From Thiobacillus sp. (GTDB lineage: Bacteria > Pseudomonadota > Gammaproteobacteria > Burkholderiales > Thiobacillaceae), in assembly GCF_024708915.1 (NCBI RefSeq), contig NZ_JANJXQ010000133.1, positions 1 to 64,000 on the forward strand: a stretch of 64,000 bases of DNA, written 5' to 3'. A program made the translations under genes and the position numbers. The notes below the pieces were generated by a model. That model saw nothing but the letters and a program-made list of their open reading frames with translations. It was not told the DNA's origin and ran no database searches. Below, one piece after another: positions 1 through 11,188 of the stretch (positions within the stretch are counted from its first letter, which is position 1; each line of letters opens with the position of its first letter).

Positions 1-4
1 CGCG

Positions 5-10
5 TATAAT
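5..10 (+). promoter_or_regulatory. putative -10 box of guaB
   Basis: A perfect TATAAT hexamer lies 24 bp before the guaB start codon, followed by an AAGGAAAG ribosome-binding site at about 24-31. The matching -35 box would fall outside the window, so the promoter cannot be confirmed. Confidence 0.45.
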
Positions 11-25
11 TCCGCTTTGCGTTAA

Positions 26-1495
<1,470 letters not shown>

Positions 1496-1526
1496 TTCAG
1501 TCGGCGCCGATCGCATAGGGGGACGC

Positions 1527-2237
1527 ATGGGGAACAACCGCCTGGCGGCAGCCTTGGCATTGGCTTTGGGGGTGGTGGTCGCGGCCTGGCTGCTGGCTGA
1601 CAGCCTCGTCAAGTTCAAGCAGTTCGAGCGCAGTGTCGAGGTCAAGGGCCTGGCCGAGCGCGAAGTCCCCGCCGACACGGCGATCTGGCCGATCGCCTTC
1701 AGCGAGGCGGACTCTGACCTGCCCCGCCTCTACCAGACCCTGCAAAGCAAGAACGCAATCATCGTCGGCTTCCTGCAGTCGCAGGGATTCAAGACGGAGG
1801 AACTCTCCGTTTCGGCGCCTTCGATCACCGACCGGCAGGCGCAGGATTACGGCAATGCCGAACTGGCGAACCGCCTGCGCTACACCGGCAAGTCCGTGAT
1901 CACCGTCTACACCCGGCAGGCGGATGCTGTGCTCAAGGCCATGCCCGAACTGGCGGTTCTGGGCGAGCAGGGAATCGCGCTCAACACCGGCGATTACGAG
2001 AACCGCGCACGCTTCCTGTTCACCGGACTCAATGCGCTGAAGCCCGCGATGATCGAGGAGGCCACCCGCAACGCCCGCCAGGCCGCGGAAAAATTCGCCA
2101 AGGATTCCGACAGCACCCTGGGCAAAATCAAGCGTGCCAGCCAGGGGCAATTCAGCATCGAGGACCGGGACGGAAGCACCGCGCACATCAAGAAGGTGCG
2201 CGTGGTTTCCACCGTGGACTACTTTTTAGCCGACTGA
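1527..2237 (+). CDS. SIMPL (DUF541) domain protein
   Basis: A 236-residue protein with one N-terminal hydrophobic segment (about residues 5-24), suggesting inner-membrane anchoring or a signal peptide with the rest in the periplasm. The body matches the SIMPL/DUF541 family: the N-terminal [15 protein letters not shown] stretch, the [17 protein letters not shown] segment and the C-terminal [13 protein letters not shown]. The family has no firmly established biochemical role. I chose the ATG at 1527 because it gives the hydrophobic leader and follows a GGGGGA site; an upstream in-frame start would overlap guaB. It lies 31 bp after guaB and 17 bp before guaA, so it is probably co-transcribed. 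Confidence 0.85.
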   Translation: MGNNRLAAALALALGVVVAAWLLADSLVKFKQFERSVEVKGLAEREVPADTAIWPIAFSEADSDLPRLYQTLQSKNAIIVGFLQSQGFKTEELSVSAPSITDRQAQDYGNAELANRLRYTGKSVITVYTRQADAVLKAMPELAVLGEQGIALNTGDYENRARFLFTGLNALKPAMIEEATRNARQAAEKFAKDSDSTLGKIKRASQGQFSIEDRDGSTAHIKKVRVVSTVDYFLAD

Positions 2238-2254
2238 ACCACCATACAAACCAT

Positions 2255-3832
2255 ATGCACCAGAAAATCCTCATCCTCGATTTCGGTTCCCAGACCACCC
2301 AGCTTATCGCCCGCCGCGTGCGCGAGGCAGGGGTGTACTGCGAACTGCATCCCAACGACGTCACTGACGCTTTCGTGCGCGAGTTCGCGCCAGCCGGGAT
2401 CATCCTGTCCGGCGGCCCCAGTTCGGTTTACGAGGAAGAAACCCCGCGCGCGCCGCAGGCCGTGTTCGAACTCGGCGTGCCGGTGCTGGGCATCTGCTAC
2501 GGCATGCAGACGATGGCGGCCCAGCTGGGCGGCCAGGTGGAAAGCGCGGCCCGGCGCGAGTTCGGCTATGCCGAAATCCGCGCGCACGGACACACCGCCT
2601 TGCTGCGCGACATCCAGGATCGCGTCAACGACGAGGGCCACGGCCTGCTCGACGTGTGGATGAGCCACGGCGACAAGGTCACCGCGCTGCCGGACGGCTT
2701 CAAGGTCATGGCGTCGAACGCCGCCACGCCGATCGCCGGCATGGCCGACGAAACGCGCAGGTTCTACGGCGTGCAGTTCCACCCCGAGGTCACGCACACC
2801 CTGCAGGGCAAGGCGCTGATCGCGCGCTTCGTGCACGACGTCTGCGGTTGCGGCAACGACTGGAACATGCCCGACTACGTCGACGAGGCGATCGGCCGCG
2901 TGCGCAGCGAAGTCGGCAGCGACGAAGTGATCCTGGGGCTTTCCGGCGGCGTCGATTCCTCGGTGGTCGCGGCGCTGCTGCACCGCGCCATCGGCGACCA
3001 GCTCACCTGCGTCTTCGTCGACAACGGCCTCCTGCGCCTGAACGAAGGCGAGCAGGTGATGGCGACCTTCGCGAAGAACCTCGGCGTCAAGGTCATCCAC
3101 GTCGACGCGGCGGAGCGCTTCATGCGCGAGCTCGCCGGCGTCGCCGACCCCGAGCAGAAACGCAAGATCATCGGCCGCGAATTCGTCCACGTGTTCCAGG
3201 AAGAAGCCGAGAAACTGCCCAAGGCCAAATGGCTAGCGCAGGGGACGATCTATCCCGACGTCATCGAATCGGCCAGCGCCAAGACCAAAAAAGCGCACAC
3301 CATCAAAAGCCACCACAACGTCGGCGGCCTGCCCGACACGCTGCATCTGAAATTGCTCGAACCGCTGCGCGAGCTGTTCAAGGACGAAGTGCGCGAACTC
3401 GGCATCGCGCTCGGCCTGCCGCACGACATGGTCTACCGCCATCCCTTCCCCGGCCCCGGCCTCGGCGTGCGCATCCTCGGCGAGGTGAAGCGCGAATACG
3501 CCGACCTGCTGCGCCAGGCCGACGCCATCTTCATCGACGAACTGCGCGCCCACGGCGACGGGGAAATATCCTGGTACGACAAGACCTCCCAGGCTTTCGC
3601 CGTGTTCCTGCCGGTCAAGAGCGTCGGCGTCATGGGCGACGGCCGCACCTACGACTACGTCGTCGCCCTGCGCGCCGTCGTCACCAGCGACTTCATGACC
3701 GCCCACTGGGCCGAACTGCCCTACACCCTGCTCGGCAAGGTGTCCAACCGGATCGTGAACGAAATCCGCGGCATCAGCCGCGTGGTGTACGACGTGACCG
3801 GCAAGCCGCCGGGCACGATCGAGTGGGAATAA
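2255..3832 (+). CDS. guaA: GMP synthase (glutamine-hydrolysing) GuaA
   Basis: Converts XMP to GMP using ATP and glutamine. The 525 residues contain a class I glutamine amidotransferase domain (nucleophile Cys81 in [13 protein letters not shown] histidine/glutamate near residue 175), an ATP pyrophosphatase P-loop (LSGGVDSS at about residue 229) and the C-terminal dimerisation domain ending GTIEWE. The last codons form the attachment site of the adjoining conjugative element. The reading frame stays intact because the element supplies nothing before the stop codon. Confidence 0.98.
   Translation: MHQKILILDFGSQTTQLIARRVREAGVYCELHPNDVTDAFVREFAPAGIILSGGPSSVYEEETPRAPQAVFELGVPVLGICYGMQTMAAQLGGQVESAARREFGYAEIRAHGHTALLRDIQDRVNDEGHGLLDVWMSHGDKVTALPDGFKVMASNAATPIAGMADETRRFYGVQFHPEVTHTLQGKALIARFVHDVCGCGNDWNMPDYVDEAIGRVRSEVGSDEVILGLSGGVDSSVVAALLHRAIGDQLTCVFVDNGLLRLNEGEQVMATFAKNLGVKVIHVDAAERFMRELAGVADPEQKRKIIGREFVHVFQEEAEKLPKAKWLAQGTIYPDVIESASAKTKKAHTIKSHHNVGGLPDTLHLKLLEPLRELFKDEVRELGIALGLPHDMVYRHPFPGPGLGVRILGEVKREYADLLRQADAIFIDELRAHGDGEISWYDKTSQAFAVFLPVKSVGVMGDGRTYDYVVALRAVVTSDFMTAHWAELPYTLLGKVSNRIVNEIRGISRVVYDVTGKPPGTIEWE
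3815..3832 (+). other. attL: guaA 3' end / left junction of the element
   Basis: The segment encoding TIEWE-stop of GuaA. The 11-bp core ATCGAGTGGGA at 3818-3828 recurs at 56756-56766, where the surrounding bases again encode TIEWE-stop. The integrase starts 297 bp inside this junction. Integration at guaA 3' ends is known for several genomic islands; here the site is inferred from the repeat. Confidence 0.8.
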
Positions 3833-3850
3833 TTTCTATGCCTTCTTGGT

Positions 3851-3928
3851 CTATCGGCATCTATCAATATGTTCATGTAACATATTGAAAATAAATATAA
3901 AACATATCGAAGGCTATCGTCATCTATC
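3851..3928. repeat. 15-bp direct repeat pair near attL
   Basis: CTATCGGCATCTATC at 3851-3865 and CTATCGTCATCTATC at 3914-3928 agree at 14 of 15 bases and are 63 bp apart, flanking an inverted repeat. They lie in the A+T-rich stretch between guaA and the integrase, where integrase or excisionase sites are expected. The function is inferred. Confidence 0.45.
3865..3887. repeat. inverted repeat just inside attL
   Basis: CAATATGTT, a 5-base spacer, then AACATATTG: a perfect 9-bp dyad followed by an A-rich tract. It could end guaA transcription or bind a regulator or recombination accessory protein. The sequence alone does not decide. Confidence 0.5.
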
Positions 3929-3947
3929 GCTGGTAAGCGGACCGAGA

Positions 3948-4103
3948 TGACGGTAAGTCTGACGGTAGCCAGAAGGCCTCCTGATGTACTACAATTTATA
4001 CCGTCAGCCCGTTTTTGACGTGTGACGGTAAAAAAGTCTGGCGAAGCGCTAGATTTCATGCGGGTTTCAAGCGGGTGTGCAGTCTGAATTGCGGGTGACG
4101 GTA
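3948..4103. repeat. TGACGGTA repeat cluster (putative arm-type integrase sites, left end)
   Basis: Direct copies of TGACGGTA start at 3948, 3960, 4023 and 4096, with one inverted copy at 3999-4006. The first two are exactly 12 bp apart, the same spacing as the pair near the right end (56675 and 56687). Tyrosine integrases of this type often bind short repeated arm sites beside the core, so this is the likely role. Confidence 0.55.
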
Positions 4104-4128
4104 AAACGTTCCCGCACAGGAGAACGCC

Positions 4129-5382
4129 ATGCTTACCGATACTGCGCTGAAGAATCTCAAGCCCAAGGAGGCTATGTACAAGGTGGCCGACCGGGACGGG
4201 ATGTACGTTACTGTTTCCCCGGCCGGAACCATCACCTTTCGCTACGACTACCGGCTCAACGGCCGCCGGGAAACGCTCACAATCGGGCGCTACGGGCCAA
4301 GTGGCATTTCCCTGGCCAAGGCGCGGGAACGTTGTATCGAGGCTCGCCGTGCGGTTGCCGAGGGAGCGTCTCCCTCGCAGGAGAAGCAGCGACAGAAGCG
4401 TCGCGTGGCTGAAGCAAAAACTTTCGGAGAATTTACCGTCAGGTGGGCGGAGGAGGCGCGTATGGCCGACAGTACGCGTTCGATGCGTCAGAGCATCTTG
4501 GATCGCGACATCCTCCCCGTCTTTCAGAATCGGCTTCTGACCGAAATCACCGCAAACGATCTGCGTGACCTATGTAACAAGGTCAAGGCACGGGGCGCAC
4601 CGGCTACGGCTGTTCACGTGCGCGACATCGTCAAACAGGTCTACGGTTTCGCCATCCTGCATGGCGAGAAAGTACCCAACCCCGCGGACGATGTGGGGCC
4701 GTCGTCGATCGCCACCTTTGTGCCGAAGGATCGCGCACTCTCACCCAGCGAGATCCGCATCATGCTCTCGCAGATGGAGCATGTTGCATCCTATCCGACG
4801 ATCAAGCTTGGTCTGCGCCTGATTCTGCTGACGCTGGTGCGCAAGGGGGAGCTGATTCACGCGACGTGGGATGAAGTGGATTTTGAGAAGGCTGTCTGGA
4901 GTATTCCCAAGGAGCGCATGAAGACATCCAAGCCGCACAATATCTATCTCTCGCAGCAAGCCCTCGACATCATGGTGGCTTTGCGCACCTGTGCCGGCGG
5001 ATCGCGTTACCTGATCCCATCGCGCTACGACGCGGACAAGTGCATGTCCAATGCCACGCTCAACCGTGTCACCCAGTTGATTGCCGAAAGGGCCAAGACC
5101 AACGGACTGACTCTTGATCCCTTCACAGTGCACGATCTCCGGCGCACTGGTTCGACGATCCTCAATGAATTGGGCTTCAACAGCGACTGGATCGAGAAGT
5201 GTCTGGCTCACGAAGACGCCCGCTCCTCGCGCGGCATCTACAACAAAGCCGAATATGCCGAGCAGCGGCGCCACATGCTTCAGGAGTGGGCTGACATGAT
5301 CGATGCTTGGGTCGCGGGCAAGCCTCACACGCCGACGCTGCTACCGCCCTCGATGCCGGTCATGACGACACAGGCGATTTGA
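4129..5382 (+). CDS. int: tyrosine integrase (P4 type, DUF4102)
   Basis: Site-specific recombinase predicted to integrate and excise the element at the guaA 3' end. Of 417 residues, about 1-90 form the DUF4102 arm-binding domain (LKPKEAMYKVADRDGMYV, then LTIGRYG). A core-binding region follows, then the catalytic domain: the first arginine in LVRKGEL, HDLRR near residue 338, a histidine in LAHE and the nucleophile tyrosine in GIYNKAEY. The ATG follows an AGGAG site. It lies just inside attL and reads inward; its last 23 bp overlap the convergent AlpA-type gene. Confidence 0.93.
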   Translation: MLTDTALKNLKPKEAMYKVADRDGMYVTVSPAGTITFRYDYRLNGRRETLTIGRYGPSGISLAKARERCIEARRAVAEGASPSQEKQRQKRRVAEAKTFGEFTVRWAEEARMADSTRSMRQSILDRDILPVFQNRLLTEITANDLRDLCNKVKARGAPATAVHVRDIVKQVYGFAILHGEKVPNPADDVGPSSIATFVPKDRALSPSEIRIMLSQMEHVASYPTIKLGLRLILLTLVRKGELIHATWDEVDFEKAVWSIPKERMKTSKPHNIYLSQQALDIMVALRTCAGGSRYLIPSRYDADKCMSNATLNRVTQLIAERAKTNGLTLDPFTVHDLRRTGSTILNELGFNSDWIEKCLAHEDARSSRGIYNKAEYAEQRRHMLQEWADMIDAWVAGKPHTPTLLPPSMPVMTTQAI

Positions 5383-5710
5383 CGGGGCGAGTCTTTCGCT
5401 GGCGTACATCGGGAGATGGCGCGCGTTTGATCTGTGCCTGTTCCGAGGCAAGTCGGCGTTCGGCCAACCAAGCCTCTACCTCGGCCAGATCCCAGACAAC
5501 GCAGCGAGCCGTCAAGTTGAATCGCCTGGGGAAATCGCCGCGACGTTCCATCTCATAGATGGTGGTGTCCGCCAGCGGAACCATTTGACGCAGCTCGCTA
5601 CGGCGAAGCGTGCGCCGATACTGGGCCGAGACAGGCAACGACTGTCGTAAGGAAACATCTCCAGGTCCTGGGTTGGAAGAGCTTTTGCTCATTCTGACAT
5701 CGCGTTCCAT
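5360..5710 (-). CDS. AlpA-family helix-turn-helix regulator
   Basis: A small DNA-binding protein of 116 residues with the AlpA/MerR-like helix-turn-helix: LRRSELRQMVPLADTTIYEM, then GDFPRRFNL and VVWDLAEVEAWLAER. AlpA-type proteins commonly control integrase or excision genes of islands, which fits its convergent position against the integrase. The ATG at 5710 is preferred over an upstream TTG because a GGGAG site lies 6 bp before it. Its 3' end overlaps the integrase 3' end by 23 bp. Confidence 0.85.
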   Translation of the reverse strand: MERDVRMSKSSSNPGPGDVSLRQSLPVSAQYRRTLRRSELRQMVPLADTTIYEMERRGDFPRRFNLTARCVVWDLAEVEAWLAERRLASEQAQIKRAPSPDVRQRKTRPVKSPVSS

Positions 5711-5804
5711 GATCGGCTCCCGGTGCAATCGCCATGCTGGGGGTGGCGATTAGTTGCCTACATGGTGCACGTTCCAGCATCTATCGAAAACCTGCGCGGT
5801 CGCG

Positions 5805-6062
5805 TCATGGCGTAGTCGCGCCAGGCTTTTCTGGCCTTGCAGGGCGTGCGCACGATGATCTGAATCCCCGATCCCTCGCCATGAAGGCCTCCAGCATATG
5901 GGGGATCAGTGTTGCCGCATCGACCGCCTCGCCATAGGCCTGCGCGTGCAGCGCGGCGTAGCGGTCGAGGTCCGCCTTGAGGCTGGCGTGGCACGTGAAG
6001 GTCAATTTGATGCTCTCGGTCTTGGGCAGCGGACCCAGCCGCAGCTTGCGCGTGGTGCTCAT
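5805..6062 (-). CDS. DUF2274 domain protein at the end of the trb operon
   Basis: An 85-residue protein of unknown function that regularly follows trbI in Tn4371-like elements. It contains the conserved run KTESIKLTFTCHASLKADLD and an alanine-rich helical stretch, and may be a small DNA-binding or transfer accessory protein. Its ATG overlaps the trbI stop, so it is translated as the last gene of the mating-pair operon. Confidence 0.8.
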   Translation of the reverse strand: MSTTRKLRLGPLPKTESIKLTFTCHASLKADLDRYAALHAQAYGEAVDAATLIPHMLEAFMARDRGFRSSCARPARPEKPGATTP

Positions 6063-7345
6063 CGTGAAGTTCCTCGATTGAAGAACAGCGGCTGATAAGC
6101 CCGCAGCACCAGATCCCGATTGACGATGATGCGGACTGGCAAGCCCGGCCGCTCCGTCAACGTGGGCTGGATGTTGAGGTTGCGCCGGGTCATCTCTTGG
6201 CCGGCCTGGTTCACGCTGTCCTGCAGGCTGTCGCGCCCAGCAATGATGACCCGATTCCCGTCTTGGCGGCTCTCTGGCGCGGCCAACTCGGCACCGACAC
6301 CCAGCAGCGTCGTCAGCGCTGCGCCGGCAAAGATGCGGTCCCAATGCCAATCGACGCCATCCTCCAGGCCGGCGTAGCCGGCCGGGTCGGTGCCGGCCAG
6401 GTTGTCCAGCGTCAGCGAAGACGTGTCGGGCAGGATGATCCGATTCCATACCACTTGCACCCGGCTTTGCCCGTAGCTCACCTGGCTGTTGTAGCGGCCG
6501 AGGACGCGCGAGCCTTGCGGGATTAGCAGAAACTTACCGGTGGCCGTGTCGTATATCGACTCGGTCACCGTGGCAATCACGTCGCCCGGCAGATCGGACT
6601 TGATGCCCGTGACCAGCGCGCCAGCGATCACCGTGCCGGCCATGACCTGATACGGCGAAGCCGGCATTTTCAGATTTCCGGAATTACGGGTTTCCGTAGT
6701 TCCGGCTTTCAGGAACGCCTCTTTCTGGTCCTGCCGGTTCTGCACGGCGGTCGGATCGGCCGGCTGAGCCGCTGTCGAGGCTGGCCCTGCGGCCATTGGA
6801 TCGAAGCCCGCAAGGCCGGACGCAGGATTGGCAGCAGCCACCTGCGTTGACGCAGCAGCGGCGCGCTGGTTGCTGGAGCGGAAAAACACCGATGCCGCCG
6901 CCGCTTCTGCTTCCTTGCTGTGCGCGTCATGCTGGGCGGTAGCCGGAGCATGGCCGGGCGGCGTGTAGGTGGGCGCCGCAGGCTGCTGCGATTTCACGAT
7001 GGCCGGCCCCAGGTCGCCGGGTAGCGGCGGCCCAAGCTCGGGTACATGCGGTGGCAAAGCCGGCGGCAGTTTGGAGTAATCGGTCGGAAGCCGGTCCAGC
7101 CCTTCCGAGCGCGAGACACGATCCACGTTGTACAGCTCGGTCTGATCCCCCACGGTTCGTTTGCGCGGTTGCAGCGACCACATCGTGGCGCCCAGCACGG
7201 CCACGGCGAGGCCGCCGGCCAGAATCGCCAATGTGCGCCGGTTCAGGCGTGTCACCGGACGCGGCTGGGCGCGCAGCGCCACCGCCTCGGGGGCTACCTT
7301 GCCCGCCTGCGACATGGCAAGGTCTGGGGTGTCGTCCAGGCTCAT
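6059..7345 (-). CDS. trbI: TrbI, VirB10-like channel protein
   Basis: Component of the type IV secretion channel that spans from inner to outer membrane. The 428 residues have a cytoplasmic N-terminus, one membrane segment at about residues 35-57 (LAILAGGLAVAVLGATMW), a long proline/alanine-rich linker and a C-terminal VirB10 beta-barrel domain (QVMAGTVIAGALVTGIKSDL, PGDVIATV, LLIPQGSRVLGRY). It begins 2 bp after trbG and its 3' end overlaps the DUF2274 start. Confidence 0.95.
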   Translation of the reverse strand: MSLDDTPDLAMSQAGKVAPEAVALRAQPRPVTRLNRRTLAILAGGLAVAVLGATMWSLQPRKRTVGDQTELYNVDRVSRSEGLDRLPTDYSKLPPALPPHVPELGPPLPGDLGPAIVKSQQPAAPTYTPPGHAPATAQHDAHSKEAEAAAASVFFRSSNQRAAAASTQVAAANPASGLAGFDPMAAGPASTAAQPADPTAVQNRQDQKEAFLKAGTTETRNSGNLKMPASPYQVMAGTVIAGALVTGIKSDLPGDVIATVTESIYDTATGKFLLIPQGSRVLGRYNSQVSYGQSRVQVVWNRIILPDTSSLTLDNLAGTDPAGYAGLEDGVDWHWDRIFAGAALTTLLGVGAELAAPESRQDGNRVIIAGRDSLQDSVNQAGQEMTRRNLNIQPTLTERPGLPVRIIVNRDLVLRAYQPLFFNRGTSR

Positions 7346-7347
7346 GG

Positions 7348-8352
7348 TCAGTTCCTCCGCGCTACGCCGTCCGTGCGCTCGATGCGCACCACGTCGCCCT
7401 TGTCACCACCCAGGCGCAGCTCGGCTGCGCCGAACAGCCGATCGACGATGTAGTACGGCGGACGGAAACGGTAGTTCACCAGTTGCCCATCGCCCTGAGC
7501 GCCGATCACGAACAGCGGTGGCAGCTCGCCTTGCGCGATGCCCGGCGGGAACTGGATATAGACCTTCTCGCCGTCATCGAAGGCGCGCAGCGGCTTCCAC
7601 GGCGGCGTGCTACCGCTGATGGCGTAGCGGAAGCGAATCTTCTCCAGCGACAAACCGGTATCGATCGGTGCCGTCGCCTGCGCGGCCTGCGCCTGACGCT
7701 GCAAGGCCAGCATCCGATCCTTCGGGTACTCCCACGATACCGAAGCCATCCAGGCACGTTCTGTCGAGGTCAGCTCGATCAAGTAAGTGCGCCGACTGGT
7801 GGTTATGACCAGATTGGTCTTGAGACCTGAGCGGATCGGCTTGACCAGCACGCTGACGCGCAGGGCATCGCCTGTACCACTGGAGGTGTCACCGACAATC
7901 CAGCGCACCGTATCGCCAGCGGCAACCGTTACCAGCTCCTCGCCCGGTTGAAGGGAGATCACCGTAACCCGTCCCGGTGCCGCATAGACCTGGTACAGCG
8001 CGCCATCCGTGAAGGGCCAGACCTGAATGGCGTTGACGTAGCCCTCGCGCGTGGGCGCGATGCGCGCCTCGGCGTTGGCACGCGAGACCCGCAGCTTTTC
8101 ATCGGCGGGTTCAGGCGCAGCCTTGGCTTCGCTGCCCTCTGGCAGCGGTTTCATCTGCGCCGGCATCGGCAACACTTTCGGCACCTCGACCACTTCGACT
8201 GGCTTGGGCGGTTCGGGCAGCGGTTGCGCCTGCACCGGCTGATCGAGCGAGATGACCGGTGGCGGCGTGCCCCGCGTGGTGCAGCCCTGCAACGACAGTG
8301 CAGAGGCTGCAAGCATCAACACAAAAGCGTAATAGCGGAAAGACTGGTTCAT
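7348..8352 (-). CDS. trbG: TrbG, VirB9-like protein
   Basis: Periplasmic/outer-membrane part of the conjugative type IV secretion core complex. The 334 residues begin with a signal peptide ending in a lipobox-like LQGC, then a proline-rich stretch and a VirB9 domain (YQVYAAPGRVTVISLQPGE, VITTSRRTYLIELTS, FDDGEKVYIQFP). I chose the ATG at 8352, which gives the signal peptide. It is 2 bp from both trbF and trbI. Confidence 0.95.
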   Translation of the reverse strand: MNQSFRYYAFVLMLAASALSLQGCTTRGTPPPVISLDQPVQAQPLPEPPKPVEVVEVPKVLPMPAQMKPLPEGSEAKAAPEPADEKLRVSRANAEARIAPTREGYVNAIQVWPFTDGALYQVYAAPGRVTVISLQPGEELVTVAAGDTVRWIVGDTSSGTGDALRVSVLVKPIRSGLKTNLVITTSRRTYLIELTSTERAWMASVSWEYPKDRMLALQRQAQAAQATAPIDTGLSLEKIRFRYAISGSTPPWKPLRAFDDGEKVYIQFPPGIAQGELPPLFVIGAQGDGQLVNYRFRPPYYIVDRLFGAAELRLGGDKGDVVRIERTDGVARRN

Positions 8353-8354
8353 GG

Positions 8355-9053
8355 CTAGGCTCCTTCGGCGGCATCGAGTTCGCGGCTCCACGACAGGCCG
8401 TTGACGTAGATGCCCAATGGGTTCTTGCGCAAACGCTGCTCGGTGCGCGGGGTTTGCAGGACGGTGGAAATCACGGCGTTCCAGCGTTCGGTGCCGGTCG
8501 GCGCGCCGTTGACGAAGCGCTGCTCGGTCCAGCGCACGTTGAAAGACGCATCGCTGGCGCGCACGACGCTGGTGATCTGTACCGTCACCGACTCTTTGCC
8601 AACGCGCGCGAACGGGTCATGGGTACGCGCGTACTCGTTGAGTACGCCCGCGCCGCGATCGGTGGTGTAGTCGTAGGCATCGAGCCAGTTCTGCCGCACG
8701 ACGATGGGATCGATGGACAGCGAACGAACCAGCACGACGAAGTGCGCCAAGTGGTAGGCGATCTGCGCATCGTTCGGTCGGTACGGTGTGGCAGCCTCAC
8801 CGACCGCCCGAACCTGGCCAGCCTGATCCACCTCTACCACGTAGGGCGTGACGATGGACTGCGCCGAGCGCCAGACCAGGCCACCGGCCATCAACAAGGC
8901 AAGCACCAGACAACCGAAGGCCATCAACCGCCAGTTCTTTGCCTGCACGCGGGCCGAACCGATGCGCTCGTCCCACGCTTGCGCAGCGGATTGGTATGGA
9001 GTGGCAGGCTGCGGTGTATCGGCATAGCGCACCTGCGGTCGTTTGAATCGCAT
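8355..9053 (-). CDS. trbF: TrbF, VirB8-like protein
   Basis: Bitopic inner-membrane protein of the conjugation channel, 232 residues. It has a short cytoplasmic tail, one membrane helix at about residues 42-62 (LMAFGCLVLALLMAGGLVW) and a periplasmic VirB8 fold (PNDAQIAYHLAHFVVLVRSLS, VNEYAR-like and VRWTEQRF segments). It follows trbL by 12 bp. Confidence 0.95.
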   Translation of the reverse strand: MRFKRPQVRYADTPQPATPYQSAAQAWDERIGSARVQAKNWRLMAFGCLVLALLMAGGLVWRSAQSIVTPYVVEVDQAGQVRAVGEAATPYRPNDAQIAYHLAHFVVLVRSLSIDPIVVRQNWLDAYDYTTDRGAGVLNEYARTHDPFARVGKESVTVQITSVVRASDASFNVRWTEQRFVNGAPTGTERWNAVISTVLQTPRTEQRLRKNPLGIYVNGLSWSRELDAAEGA

Positions 9054-9065
9054 GGTTTGTTCTCC

Positions 9066-10445
9066 TTATGAATCGGAATCGTGCAAGCTCGGGCCGCTGC
9101 TTGAACCACCGCCGTCGCCTCCGCGCAGAGTGTGGGCGGCGGTCGTGGCGGCATGGCCGATCTGCTGGCGACGATGCAGGCGATTGGCCCAGGCGGGTTG
9201 GGCCTGTTGCCGCTGGTTGGCAGCGCCGGCATTGGCTTCGCCGGTGGCAGATTGACCCGTTGCGGCGGCGCCACCGGATGCAGACCCAGCTTCGTCAGAA
9301 CGGAAAGCGGCCGCTGCGCGCTGCCCGAGGGAGCGCATCCCGGCGGTGGCCTTTTGGCCGACTGCCTGCGCACCGGTCTTGGCGACGTTGCCCACGCCGG
9401 CAGCGGCGCCCTTGAGACCACCGCCGGCCGCTACAGAACCCGCTTGATATGCCGATCGCGCACTGCCTGTGGTCGAGGCAGCGGCACGCGCACCGCTGCC
9501 AGCTATCTTTGCGGCGGCGGGTGCCATGCGTGCCCCGGCTACAACCGCGCTGCCTACGCCGGTCGCGGCAGCACCGACCGCGACGGCTGCACCGGCCGCG
9601 CCCAACGCTGCACCGGCCATTGCACCCGCACCAAGCTGCGGCGCACCGGACACCAAGCCCGTAGCGATGCCAGGGCCGAAAATGCCGAGCGCCAGCATGG
9701 CGAGCGAAGCCAGCATCACCACCAGCGCGTGGTCAATGGATGGCTCACTGGGTGTGACCTGGAACTCGGCGAACAGCCCCGTACCAATACCCACGATCAC
9801 GGCCAGCACCAGCACCTTGATGCCCGAGGACACCACGTTGCCGAGCACCTTTTCGGCAAGGAACGCCGTCTTGTTCCAGAGTGCGAACGGCACCAATACG
9901 AAGCCGGCGAGCGTGGTCAGCTTGAATTCGATCAGCGTGACGAAAAGCTGCACCGCCAACACGAAGAAGCAGACGATGACGGTCAGCCACGCAAGGAACA
10001 TCACGACGATGGGCGCGATGTTGATGAACACCTCCGGGAACCCGGCCATCTCGCTGATCTGCTGCAGGATGGGCGCAGCGGCGTCGATGCCGGTCTTGGC
10101 CAAACGACCCGGCTGCAGGAAGGTCGCCATGGTCAACGTCGAACCGGACGCCGTCAGGCCGAGGCCAGCGAAGGACCGGAACACGATGCTCGCCAGCCAG
10201 TTGAAGTTGCCGATGATGTAGGCGAAGGCGCCGACGTAAAGCACTTTGCGCAGAAGCTTGGCCATCACGTCGTCACCCTGGCCGGTGGCATGGCCTAGCG
10301 CCCAGTAGAGGCCGGCCAGGGTCATATCGATCGCCACCAGCGTCGCAGTCAGGAAAGCGACTTCGCCGTGCAGCAGGCCGAACCCCGAATCGATGTACGT
10401 GGAGAAGACATTGAGGAAACGGTCGATGACGGAGACGTCGTTCAT
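9066..10445 (-). CDS. trbL: TrbL, VirB6-like polytopic membrane protein
   Basis: Inner-membrane channel component of the conjugative system, 459 residues. Several hydrophobic helices fill about residues 25-300 (for example FAYIIGNFNWLASIVF and IVVMFLAWLTVIVCFFVLAV). A glycine/alanine-rich region and a low-complexity, probably cytoplasmic tail rich in A, G and Q follow. It sits between trbJ and trbF in the standard trb order. Confidence 0.94.
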   Translation of the reverse strand: MNDVSVIDRFLNVFSTYIDSGFGLLHGEVAFLTATLVAIDMTLAGLYWALGHATGQGDDVMAKLLRKVLYVGAFAYIIGNFNWLASIVFRSFAGLGLTASGSTLTMATFLQPGRLAKTGIDAAAPILQQISEMAGFPEVFINIAPIVVMFLAWLTVIVCFFVLAVQLFVTLIEFKLTTLAGFVLVPFALWNKTAFLAEKVLGNVVSSGIKVLVLAVIVGIGTGLFAEFQVTPSEPSIDHALVVMLASLAMLALGIFGPGIATGLVSGAPQLGAGAMAGAALGAAGAAVAVGAAATGVGSAVVAGARMAPAAAKIAGSGARAAASTTGSARSAYQAGSVAAGGGLKGAAAGVGNVAKTGAQAVGQKATAGMRSLGQRAAAAFRSDEAGSASGGAAATGQSATGEANAGAANQRQQAQPAWANRLHRRQQIGHAATTAAHTLRGGDGGGSSSGPSLHDSDS

Positions 10446-10456
10446 GGCCGCATCCG

Positions 10457-11188
10457 TCAGTTGCCGTAGAAGTTCACGGACTGCGGCGTGTATGCTGTGC
10501 CGCTGCCGAGGAAGCGGCGCGTCACCTCGCGTCCACGCTCAACGGCGGCGGCTTGCCGAGCCAGTTCCAACGAGGCTGCGCGCCCCTGTGTGAGCTGGAG
10601 CTGCTGTGTCTGGATGGACTGCTTGGCTTGCAGGGCCAGGAGCTGATTGGTGGCTTGCATGGCCTGCAAGGCGCCGGTGGCTGATTGACTCTGGTCGACC
10701 AGATCGGCCAGCACACCCTCATCCTGGTTCAGGTTCTGCGACACCTGCGCCTGCATGCGCATGGCGGTCTGCAAGCCCTGGAGCGTGTTTTGCCAGCGCT
10801 GGTGCGCGTCCTGGAACATCTGGTTGCCGCTCACGGTAGCGGCGTACTGCTCCGGGTACAGTTGCGCGAACTGCTGGTCCATGTTCTGGATGTCGAAGGC
10901 CAGCCCTCGCGCCTGGGCGATCAGTTGCCGCGTGGTGTCCAGGTTGCTCCGCAGGCGATTGACCACGTTGAACGGCAGGCTCGCGAGGTTGCGGGCCTCG
11001 TTCATCAACGACTGCGCTTCGTTCTGAAGCTGCTTGATCTGGTTATTGATCTGCTCCAGCGTGCGAACCGCCGTCATCGTGTTCTGCACGAGATTGGTCG
11101 GATCAATGACGACCCATTGCGCTTGTGCGACCGGCATGGCGCCGACGAATGCGAAAACAAGAGCAGCGGCAAGAAGACGTTTTTTCAT
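10457..11188 (-). CDS. trbJ: TrbJ, VirB5-like protein
   Basis: Secreted or periplasmic pilus-associated protein, 243 residues. It has a signal peptide (MKKRLLAAALVFAFVGAMP..AQAQ) and a coiled-coil-rich body (EQINNQIKQLQNEAQSLMNE). The ATG at 11188 overlaps the trbE stop by 4 bp, marking translational coupling. Family role: conjugal transfer, minor pilus component. Confidence 0.93.
   Translation of the reverse strand: MKKRLLAAALVFAFVGAMPVAQAQWVVIDPTNLVQNTMTAVRTLEQINNQIKQLQNEAQSLMNEARNLASLPFNVVNRLRSNLDTTRQLIAQARGLAFDIQNMDQQFAQLYPEQYAATVSGNQMFQDAHQRWQNTLQGLQTAMRMQAQVSQNLNQDEGVLADLVDQSQSATGALQAMQATNQLLALQAKQSIQTQQLQLTQGRAASLELARQAAAVERGREVTRRFLGSGTAYTPQSVNFYGN

Noticed and set aside
2219..3190. 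323-codon open frame opposite guaA
   Set aside because: Shadow of a clearly recognisable guaA.
3833..4128. tRNA gene as integration target
   Set aside because: No cloverleaf seen near either end; the repeat is the guaA coding end itself.
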